Assembly (NCBI GenBank): GCA_002404345.1
Contig: DHJN01000230.1
Coordinates: 11,191-16,628 of the forward strand
Direction of reading: 5' to 3'
DNA length: 5,438 bases
Source of the DNA: Actinobacteria bacterium UBA4719
GTDB taxonomy: Bacteria; Actinomycetota; Actinomycetes; Actinomycetales; Dermatophilaceae
Shown: piece after piece, positions 1 through 5,294 of the stretch
Numbering within the stretch: the stretch's first letter is position 1
How the letters are laid out: every line of letters begins with the position of its first letter
Position numbers and translations under genes: made by a program
Notes under the pieces: generated by a model
The model's database searches: none
What the model was told of the DNA's origin: nothing
Seen by the model: the letters and a program-made list of their open reading frames with translations, nothing else

Positions 1-521
1 AGGTCGGCGGCCTGCGCGAGCCGGTCAGCGTGGCTGGGGAAGGGCGACGCCAGCGCCAGGCTGACCTCGTGGGCGGTGCGGCCGGGGGCGTCATCGAGCA
101 GCGTGCGATCGCTCATGTCCTTGGCGATGGCGCGGAATCCGTTCAGGACGGCGTCGTCGTAGCGCCCGTCTCGCAAGGCCTCGGCGGCCAGGTCACGGTA
201 GAAGCGCGGCGTGATCGCCACGTCCTCCAGCACTGCCCCGTCCGAAGCCGCGACCACCGACTCGCGGCGCACCTTGGGCAGGACCCAGACCAGGAGGGCG
301 ATCACGACCAAAGCCACCAGTACCGTGATGGCCGGGGAGAGTCCGGCCACATGACCTGCGCCGTTGAGGAGCTTGCGCAGCAGGTCGACGACCCACCGGC
401 TTACCGAGCTCAGCCACGGGTTCTGGTAGTCGGTGCCCTGGAGCTCCTTCTTCAGCCAGTCCCGCGCCTCGGGAGGTGTGGGGTTCAGGCCGCGATGCGG
501 TGACCAGCTCGCCGGCGTCAT
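1..521 (-). CDS. DUF4129 domain protein, membrane-anchored, N-terminal part (3' end outside window)
   Basis: This open frame begins at an ATG (519-521) and runs off the left edge without a stop, giving 173 whole codons. Residues 1-50 are a soluble head with a DWLKKELQGTDYQNPWL-like segment. Residues about 61-82 (LSPAITVLVALVVIALLVWV) form one transmembrane helix. From about residue 104 the segment FYRDLAAEALRDGRYDDAV, followed by GRTAHEV, matches the start of the DUF4129 domain as I know it from actinobacterial proteins; the rest of that domain is missing. The start lies 10 nt after the stop of the upstream membrane-protein gene. No clear Shine-Dalgarno is visible, so translational coupling to that gene is likely. 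DUF4129 proteins often sit beside MoxR/DUF58/DUF4350 genes in envelope-related clusters, but their biochemical role is unknown. The family call is fairly secure; function is not assigned. Confidence 0.82.
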   Translation of the reverse strand, partial: MTPASWSPHRGLNPTPPEARDWLKKELQGTDYQNPWLSSVSRWVVDLLRKLLNGAGHVAGLSPAITVLVALVVIALLVWVLPKVRRESVVAASDGAVLEDVAITPRFYRDLAAEALRDGRYDDAVLNGFRAIAKDMSDRTLLDDAPGRTAHEVSLALASPFPSHADRLAQAAD

Positions 522-531
522 CGGATGTCGG

Positions 532-1635
532 TCAGATCCGCGGTGCGGGGTTGGACTGGGCGTCGCGAAGCAGGATCACGTCGAGTGCTTCGAGGCGCAT
601 CCGACGGTCGATATAGAGCAGGCCCGTCACCGCCGCCACGAAGGGTGTCGTGATGGCCCCGGTAAGCAGCCCCGACAGGTGCGAGACGAACGTGAGGACC
701 ATCTGCCCGCTCACGGTGCCCTGCCCTGCCATGGCCGCGATGATGGTGCCGATGATCTGGAACGGCAGCCCGAGCAGCGATGCGGCGATCCCAGCAAGGA
801 TTCCGGCCAGCAGGGTGATGCCCAGGATGCGCCAGAACGCCGAGCCCCTGGTGAGGGCGAAGGAGCGTCGCAGCCCGGCGAGCACGCCGTGGCCCTCGAG
901 AACTATCGCGGGTGCGGCCATCGAGATCTTCGTCGAGACCGCCAGGTTCACGACAATGAGGCCGAGGATGCCGAGAAGCACCAGAATCGCCCCCGCGAGG
1001 ATGTTGTCGTTGAACAGCAACAGCACACCGGGCCCGATCAGCAACGCTGTGGCAAGGAGACTGAATACCAACGTCAGAACGGCCAACACAAGCAGCGACA
1101 GGACTCGCCCGCGGGTGGATCGCCACGTCGCACCGAGGTCCGGCTTGCGACCCAGGACCGCCTGGCTCAGGACATGGATCAACAGCCCACTGAGGACGCC
1201 TGCAGCGAGCATGGTGAGCAAGGCCTGGAGCAGTGCTGCAGGGACCCCGACAAGGGCCTGTGCCTCGGGTCCGCGCGAGCTAAGCAACCTGGACATCAGC
1301 TGGGTCGTGCCGATTCCCAGCGCAGCCGACGGGCCGAGGAAGGCGCCAAGAACCAGGGCTGACAGGCCGACCATCGACTTCGGGTTGAAGCGAACAGCCT
1401 TGACCGCGCCGTCCAGGATGTCGCCGAGACCGAGTGGCCGAAGCGGCACGATGCTCGGCTTGTGCGCCGTCAACATCGGGGCCTGGTGCACCGGGACGCG
1501 TGGCAGCACCGGCAGTCCGGTTGGCGGGGGCGCGGCATACCACCCGTCCCGCTCCGGCTCGCGGTCCTGCGGTCCTGGGGCTGCCTGCGGTCCAGGGGCT
1601 GCCTGCGGTCCAGGGGCTGGAAATTCGCCGGTCAT
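532..1635 (-). CDS. Multi-pass membrane protein, GDPD membrane-domain-like, with Pro-rich N-terminus
   Basis: This 367-residue protein starts at ATG 1633-1635, preceded by AGGAAG (1646-1651) at 10-nt spacing. Residues 1-55 are a soluble, proline/glutamine-rich tail with three xAPGPQ repeats. Residues 65-85 (PLRPLGLGDILDGAVKAVRF) are a typical opening of this family. About six hydrophobic segments follow, near 88-110, 129-155, 178-204, 211-233, 268-303 (long, possibly two helices) and 313-341. A conserved-looking loop, IVLEGHGVLAGLRRSFALTR (245-264), lies before the fifth segment, and LLYIDRRMRLEALD (339-352) closes the core. These features resemble proteins annotated as glycerophosphoryl diester phosphodiesterase membrane domain proteins. 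No phosphodiesterase catalytic barrel is present, so no enzymatic activity should be assumed. It is probably cotranscribed with the DUF4129 gene 10 nt downstream. The topology and family are inferred by eye. Confidence 0.8.
   Translation of the reverse strand: MTGEFPAPGPQAAPGPQAAPGPQDREPERDGWYAAPPPTGLPVLPRVPVHQAPMLTAHKPSIVPLRPLGLGDILDGAVKAVRFNPKSMVGLSALVLGAFLGPSAALGIGTTQLMSRLLSSRGPEAQALVGVPAALLQALLTMLAAGVLSGLLIHVLSQAVLGRKPDLGATWRSTRGRVLSLLVLAVLTLVFSLLATALLIGPGVLLLFNDNILAGAILVLLGILGLIVVNLAVSTKISMAAPAIVLEGHGVLAGLRRSFALTRGSAFWRILGITLLAGILAGIAASLLGLPFQIIGTIIAAMAGQGTVSGQMVLTFVSHLSGLLTGAITTPFVAAVTGLLYIDRRMRLEALDVILLRDAQSNPAPRI
1567..1620 (-). repeat. Three 18-bp in-frame tandem repeats in the membrane-protein gene
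   Basis: Three consecutive 18-bp units (1567-1584, 1585-1602, 1603-1620) differ from the middle copy by one base each. On the plus strand the middle unit reads CTGCGGTCCAGGGGCTGC. They encode xAPGPQ three times (residues 6-23) in the disordered N-terminal tail. An 18-bp period keeps the frame, so copy number could vary without breaking the gene. Confidence 0.9.
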
Positions 1636-1645
1636 CGTGATGTGT

Positions 1646-1667
1646 CTTCCTGATCAGTTGGGTATTA
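1646..1667 (-). promoter_or_regulatory. Possible -10 element and RBS for the membrane-protein gene
   Basis: On the minus strand TAATAC (1662-1667) matches the TAnnnT -10 pattern. It would start a transcript near 1655, giving a leader of about 20 nt that contains AGGAAG (1646-1651) upstream of the ATG at 1635. The -10 lies inside a short inverted repeat, GGGTA-T-TACCC on the plus strand (1660-1670), which could be an operator or chance. I find no convincing -35 hexamer at 16-18 bp, although -35 boxes are often weak in actinobacteria. Confidence 0.35.
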
Positions 1668-1680
1668 CCCCATGATGGCC

Positions 1681-1722
1681 CAAACTCGCGGCCGGCGGAC
1701 TCGGGTTTGCTGCCCGGGGCAG
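1681..1722 (-). terminator. Weak hairpin(s) after the ALDH pair
   Basis: Directly after the stop of the second ALDH gene the sequence holds CTGCCCCGGGCAG on the minus strand (1710-1722), a short GC-rich inverted repeat. It is followed by a second imperfect one with CAAAC/GTTTG outer arms (1681-1709). No U-tract follows either, so intrinsic termination is doubtful. They may attenuate readthrough into the membrane-protein gene or mean nothing. Confidence 0.2.
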
Positions 1723-1729
1723 TGAGGTG

Positions 1730-2671
1730 CTAGCCACCTTTGGGATGCCAGATTGTCTTGGTCTCCAGGTAGGCCTTGATCCGGGTCAGGTCCGGCACGG
1801 GCGACCAGTCGGGCTCGACCGCGTCCGCGCCGTCGCCGGCCGGGCGCAATACCCGCTTGAGGTTATCGGCGCCGGCGCGTTCGAGGTCCGCCCACGCCAG
1901 GCCGTCGGCGTCCGCGGCGCCGGCCAGGTCCACGGCGTTGACGTCCTGGTGGGCGGCCAGCCATGGTGCGACCTCGGCGGTGCGTCCGGTGATCAGGTTG
2001 ATGACACCTGCGGGCACGTCAGAGGTGGCCAGGACCTCCGAGAGCGTGACAGCTGGAAGCGGTCGGTGCTCGCTGGTCAGGATGACCTCGGTGTTGCCGC
2101 TGACCACGATCGGCGCGAGCACGCAGATCAGACCGAGCAGCGAAGAGCATTGCGGCGCAAGGGCGGCGACCACGCCGGTTGGCTCGGGCGCGGAGATGTT
2201 GAAGTACGGCCCGGCGACCGGGTTGACCCCGCCCAGGACCTGCGCGATCTTGTCTGACCACCCGGCGTACCAGACCCAGCGGTCGATGGCCGCCGAGACG
2301 ACCTTGTCGGCACGAGCCGGGGTGAGTCCCTCCGCGGCGGCGACCTCAGTGGCGAACTGTCCGCGTCGACCCTCCATCAGCTCGGCCACGCGATAGAGCA
2401 CCTGACCCCGGTTGTATGCCGTGGCCATGGCCCACCGCTCGAAGGCATCCCGTGCGGCCACGACGGCGTCGCGGGCGTCCTTGCGGGAGCCCATCGCGGC
2501 GTTGGCCAGAAACCTGCCGGACCGGCCAGCCGCATGGATCTTGTAGGTGCGGCCGGACTCGCTGCGCGAGAACGCCCCACCGATGTAGAGCTTGTAGGTC
2601 TTGCGCACCTCGATCCGTTGCTCTGGGGTGGCCGGTTCAGTCGCCTTGCGTCGACTCGCGGTGGGGCTCAT
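1730..2671 (-). CDS. Truncated, non-catalytic aldehyde dehydrogenase-like protein (ALDH16 C-terminal-half type)
   Basis: This 313-residue ALDH-superfamily protein is far shorter than the usual 480-500. Residues about 25-250 follow the ALDH N-terminal/NAD-binding fold: YKLYIGGAFSRSESG, then YAGWSDKIAQ (135-144), then GVVAALAPQCSSLLG and SGNTEVILTSE (191-201), then PAGVINLITG (220-229). Beyond about residue 250 the roughly 200-residue catalytic domain is absent. There is no ELGGK, no catalytic-cysteine motif and no EIFGP. The protein passes through a 45-residue linker to YLETKTIWHP (301-310), the ALDH oligomerisation strand. The oxyanion-type Asn is replaced by Cys175, and the NAD-binding Lys by Thr199. 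It is preceded by AGGAG (2679-2683), spaced 7 nt from the ATG, and overlaps the upstream ALDH by ATGA. It matches the C-terminal pseudo-ALDH half of ALDH16 and is probably a structural partner, not an enzyme. It is not a recent frameshift remnant, because the frame is intact and ends properly. Confidence 0.88.
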   Translation of the reverse strand: MSPTASRRKATEPATPEQRIEVRKTYKLYIGGAFSRSESGRTYKIHAAGRSGRFLANAAMGSRKDARDAVVAARDAFERWAMATAYNRGQVLYRVAELMEGRRGQFATEVAAAEGLTPARADKVVSAAIDRWVWYAGWSDKIAQVLGGVNPVAGPYFNISAPEPTGVVAALAPQCSSLLGLICVLAPIVVSGNTEVILTSEHRPLPAVTLSEVLATSDVPAGVINLITGRTAEVAPWLAAHQDVNAVDLAGAADADGLAWADLERAGADNLKRVLRPAGDGADAVEPDWSPVPDLTRIKAYLETKTIWHPKGG

Positions 2672-4128
2672 CGGCTCGCTCCTGTCCTGAGGTAGGCCTC
2701 GAGGCCGTGGCGACCGCCCTCACGGCCGTAGCCGGACTCCTGGTAGCCGCCGAACGGAGAGGTCGGGTCGAAGCGGTTGAACGTGTTGGCCCAGATCACC
2801 CCCGCGCGCAGCTGGTCGGCCATCCACAGGATCCGGGAGCCCTTCTCGGTCCACACCCCGGCGGAGAGCCCGTAGGGCGTGTTGTTGGCCTTGGCGACCG
2901 CCTCCTGCGGAGTGCGGAACGTCAGAACCGACAGCACCGGACCGAAGATCTCTTCCCGGGCGATCCGGTGAGCCTGGGACACGCCGGTGAAAACGGTGGG
3001 GGCGAACCAGAATCCGCGCTCAGGCAGGACGCAGGGCGCGCTCCAGCGAGTGGCGCCTTCGGACTCCCCGATCTGCGTCAGCTCGCGGATCCGGGCTAGC
3101 TGAGCTGCCGAGTTGATGGCGCCGACGTCGGTGTTCTTGTCCAGCGGGTCACCCACGCGAAGGGTCTCCACCCGTCGTTTCAGCCGCATGACCACATCGT
3201 CGGCGACGCTCTCCTGCACCAGCAGGCGGGACCCGGCGCAGCAGACGTGACCCTGGTTGAAGAAGATCCCGTTGACGATCCCCTCGACCGCCTGGTCGAT
3301 GGCGGCGTCGTCGAAGACGATGTTGGCAGCCTTGCCGCCGAGCTCGAGAGTCGCCCGTTTGCGGGTCCCGGCGAGCGACCGGGCGATGGCCTTGCCCACG
3401 TGCGTCGATCCGGTGAAGGCGACCTTGTCGACCCCGGGATGCTCCACCAGGTGGCGCCCTGTCTGGCCGGCGCCGGTGATGATGTTGACCACCCCTGCTG
3501 GCAGGTCCGCCTGCTGGCAGACCTCGGCGAAGAGCAGAGCGGTCAGCGGTGTGGTCTCCGCGGGCTTGAGGACCACGGTGTTTCCAGCGGCCAGGGCGGG
3601 CGCGATCTTCCACGACAGCATGAGCAGCGGGAAGTTCCACGGAATTACCTGTCCCACCACGCCGAGAGGTCTCGGAGGTTGTCCCGCGCCATCCGAGAGG
3701 CCGGCGTGGTCGAGCTTGTCGGCCCAGCCTGCGTGGTAGAAGAAGTGCGCCGCGGCCAGCGGGATGTCGACATCGCGCGACTCCTTGATCGGCTTGCCGT
3801 TGTCCAGGCTCTCCAGGACGGCGAACTCGCGTGAGCGCTCCTGCAGGATGCGCGCGATACGGAAGAGGTACTTGGCGCGCTCGGCGCCGGGCAAGCGACC
3901 CCATGGCCCGTCGAAGGCCTTTCTGGCTGCCCGCACGGCAATATCGACGTCGGCCGCACCGGCCTCGGTGACCTCGGCAAGGACCTCCTCCGAGGACGGG
4001 TTGATGGTCTTGAACGTCGATCCGCCGGAGGACTGCACGAACTCGCCATCGATGAACAGCCCGTATGACGGCCGGATGTGCAGGATCGCTCGCGACTCGG
4101 GCGCCGGTGCGTACTCGAACTTGGCCAT
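2668..4128 (-). CDS. NAD(P)-dependent aldehyde dehydrogenase, catalytic partner (ALDH16 N-terminal-half type)
   Basis: This full-length ALDH of 486 residues oxidises an aldehyde to the carboxylate in the cytoplasm. All key family residues are visible: Asn165 in IPWNF; Lys188 and Glu191 in VVLKPAE (cofactor ribose/adenine side); FTGSTHVG (238-245) of the Rossmann fold; general base Glu262 in LELGGK; nucleophile Cys296 in NQGHVCCAGSR; and Glu393 with Phe395 in EEIFGPV. Glu191 suggests a preference for NAD over NADP. The ATG at 4126-4128 is preceded by GGAGAG (4134-4139) at a 5-nt gap, only 20 nt after the deoC stop, so the two are very likely cotranscribed. The natural candidate substrate is the acetaldehyde made by DeoC, an inference from context only. 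The 3' end overlaps the second ALDH gene by ATGA, suggesting coupled synthesis of two subunits. Confidence 0.95.
   Translation of the reverse strand: MAKFEYAPAPESRAILHIRPSYGLFIDGEFVQSSGGSTFKTINPSSEEVLAEVTEAGAADVDIAVRAARKAFDGPWGRLPGAERAKYLFRIARILQERSREFAVLESLDNGKPIKESRDVDIPLAAAHFFYHAGWADKLDHAGLSDGAGQPPRPLGVVGQVIPWNFPLLMLSWKIAPALAAGNTVVLKPAETTPLTALLFAEVCQQADLPAGVVNIITGAGQTGRHLVEHPGVDKVAFTGSTHVGKAIARSLAGTRKRATLELGGKAANIVFDDAAIDQAVEGIVNGIFFNQGHVCCAGSRLLVQESVADDVVMRLKRRVETLRVGDPLDKNTDVGAINSAAQLARIRELTQIGESEGATRWSAPCVLPERGFWFAPTVFTGVSQAHRIAREEIFGPVLSVLTFRTPQEAVAKANNTPYGLSAGVWTEKGSRILWMADQLRAGVIWANTFNRFDPTSPFGGYQESGYGREGGRHGLEAYLRTGASR
2679..2683 (-). promoter_or_regulatory. Shine-Dalgarno AGGAG for the second ALDH gene
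   Basis: AGGAG lies 7 nt before the ATG at 2671, inside the last codons of the upstream ALDH gene. With the ATGA stop/start overlap (2668-2671) it supports the chosen start and independent or re-initiating translation of the truncated ALDH. Confidence 0.8.
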
Positions 4129-4148
4129 GCTGTCTCTCCGTTCTCAGC

Positions 4149-5147
4149 TCAGTCGATCGTCACGTAGTCGGCACCGCAGTAGCGGCCGTTGGCCAGCTTC
4201 TGGCGTTGCAGGAGAAGGTCATTGAGCAGGCTGGAGGCCCCGAACCGGAACCAGTGCGGGTCGACCCAGTCATCACCGGCGATCTCGTTGACCATCACGA
4301 GGTACGTCATGGCGTCCTTGGCGGTCCTGATCCCACCAGCCGGTTTCACCCCGATCTGGGTGCCGGTGAGGTCACGCCAGTCGCGGACGGCCTCGAGCAT
4401 GATGAGCGTCACCGGAAGCGTGGCCGCGGGCGACAGTTTTCCGGTCGAGGTCTTGATGAAGTCCGCGCCTGCCAGCATCGCCAACCATGAGGCCCGTCGC
4501 ACGTTGTCATAGGTCGCCAGCTCGCCGGTTTCCAGGATGACCTTCAAGCGGGCAGCCGCGCCGTTCGCCGCGCCGTTCGCGTCATCTTGGGCGCACGCCG
4601 CTTTGATGGCCGCGATCTCGTTGAACACCTGGAGGTACCTGCCGGACAGGAAGGCTGCGCGGTCGATGACCATGTCGATCTCGTGGGCGCCCGCCCTGAC
4701 GGCGTCGCGGGTGTCAGTGAGTTTGACGGCCATCGTGGCGCGACCGGCGGGGAATGCTGTCGTCACGGCCGCAACGTGAATGTTGCTACCCCGCAGGGCA
4801 TCCACGGCCACCGGGACCAGGTCGCTGTAGATACAGACCGCCGCGACCTGAGGGGTTGTCGGGTCACCGGGGTCCGGGGCCATCGCCTTGGCACACAGCG
4901 ACCGCACCCTGCTCTCGGTGTCGGCACCCTCCAGCGTCGTCAGGTCGATCATGCCGATCGCCGTGTCGATGGCCCAGGCCTTCGAGGTGGTCTTGATGGA
5001 GCGGGTGCCCAAGCCTGCTGCACGCGCATCCGCGCCGACCTGGTCGACCCCTGGCAGCCCGTTCAGCCACCTCGTCATCGAGGCGTTGGTCAGCGCTCCC
5101 ACGCCGAGCAGCTCGCGCGCCCGCGCAGTGGCTGAGGGGGAACTCAC
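4149..5147 (-). CDS. deoC: Deoxyribose-phosphate aldolase (DERA), long form
   Basis: This class I aldolase reversibly cleaves 2-deoxy-D-ribose 5-phosphate to glyceraldehyde 3-phosphate and acetaldehyde, the last step of deoxynucleoside catabolism. Of its 332 residues, IDLTTLEGAD (67-76) and VCIY (104-107) form early barrel strands. Asp158 in HEIDMVID corresponds to E. coli Asp102. Lys232 in FIKTSTGK is the Schiff-base lysine (E. coli Lys167). Lys268 in GVKPAGGIRT is the proton-relay lysine (E. coli Lys201). The N-terminal extension of about 50 residues makes it the long form, like animal DERA (about 320 residues) and unlike the 259-residue E. coli enzyme. The start is GTG (5145-5147); an in-frame TAG 9 nt upstream rules out an earlier start. 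No Shine-Dalgarno is evident, and a -10-like box suggests a leaderless message. An NGAANGAA insertion (191-198) comes from a 12-bp duplication. It heads the operon with the two ALDH genes. Confidence 0.96.
   Translation of the reverse strand: MSSPSATARARELLGVGALTNASMTRWLNGLPGVDQVGADARAAGLGTRSIKTTSKAWAIDTAIGMIDLTTLEGADTESRVRSLCAKAMAPDPGDPTTPQVAAVCIYSDLVPVAVDALRGSNIHVAAVTTAFPAGRATMAVKLTDTRDAVRAGAHEIDMVIDRAAFLSGRYLQVFNEIAAIKAACAQDDANGAANGAAARLKVILETGELATYDNVRRASWLAMLAGADFIKTSTGKLSPAATLPVTLIMLEAVRDWRDLTGTQIGVKPAGGIRTAKDAMTYLVMVNEIAGDDWVDPHWFRFGASSLLNDLLLQRQKLANGRYCGADYVTID
4555..4578 (-). repeat. 12-bp tandem duplication inside deoC
   Basis: GCCGCGCCGTTC (plus strand) occurs twice in a row (4555-4566 and 4567-4578). 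It encodes NGAANGAA at residues 191-198, between the helix after HEIDMVID and the LKVILETGEL strand, probably a surface loop. The frame is kept, and no catalytic residue is nearby. Confidence 0.85.
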
Positions 5148-5153
5148 TGCCGG

Positions 5154-5159
5154 AGTCTA
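5154..5159 (-). promoter_or_regulatory. Putative -10 box of a leaderless deoC promoter
   Basis: On the minus strand TAGACT fits the actinobacterial TAnnnT -10 pattern. Exactly 6 nt (CCGGCA) separate it from the GTG start, which would place transcription initiation at or within a base or two of the start codon. That agrees with the lack of a convincing Shine-Dalgarno. No TTGACA-like -35 is visible about 17 bp upstream. The TAG that begins this hexamer is also the in-frame stop preceding deoC. Confidence 0.45.
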
Positions 5160-5209
5160 TCCGCCCGCGCTCAGCGAGAGGGGCGTGCTGGATCGCCGTG
5201 ACGGGGTCA

Positions 5210-5294
5210 GGTCGCAGCGCGGTCATGGTTACAGCGCGGTCATGGTTACAGCGCGGTCATGGTTACAGCGCGGTCATGGCTACGGCGCGGTGAG
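5210..5294 (-). repeat. 17-bp tandem array between the mutase gene and deoC
   Basis: Five adjacent 17-bp units are visible. Three are perfect copies of ATGACCGCGCTGTAACC (minus strand; 5261-5277, 5244-5260, 5227-5243). One copy with two mismatches (TA to CG, 5210-5226) lies on the deoC side. One with four mismatches (CTCACCGCGCCGTAGCC, 5278-5294) coincides with the last codons and stop of the mutase gene. Each unit contains an imperfect palindrome, ACCGCGCTGT. RNA folding looks weak, with only 4-bp GCGC arms, so a transcription terminator is not supported. A protein-binding array or a simple replication-slippage product are both possible. Confidence 0.9.

Noticed and set aside
433..1362. Long plus-strand open frame of 309 codons opposite the membrane-protein gene
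   Set aside because: Composition is a low-complexity, Arg/Gln/Asp/Gly-rich product typical of the antisense of GC-rich coding DNA. The minus-strand frame has recognisable family motifs and transmembrane segments, and an RBS.
650..1675. Plus-strand open frame of 341 codons
   Set aside because: Antisense shadow of the membrane-protein gene, with no recognisable domain. It extends through the 18-bp repeats only because they stay open in all frames.
1730..2671. Second ALDH as a decaying pseudogene
   Set aside because: It has an intact frame, a strong RBS and a coherent C-terminal oligomerisation strand, and its truncation pattern matches the ALDH16 C-terminal half. A designed-looking architecture is the better reading.
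4864..5226. Minus-strand frame starting MTALRPDP in the last repeat unit and running into deoC
   Set aside because: It overlaps the start of deoC in another frame, has an Arg/Gly-rich out-of-frame composition, and has no Shine-Dalgarno. deoC has clear catalytic motifs in its own frame.
5148..5279. Intrinsic terminator after the mutase gene
   Set aside because: Repeats fold only into 4-bp GCGC stems, and no U-rich stretch follows.
5210..5294. CRISPR array
   Set aside because: The units are 17 bp with no spacers between them, so this is a direct tandem repeat, not a repeat-spacer array.
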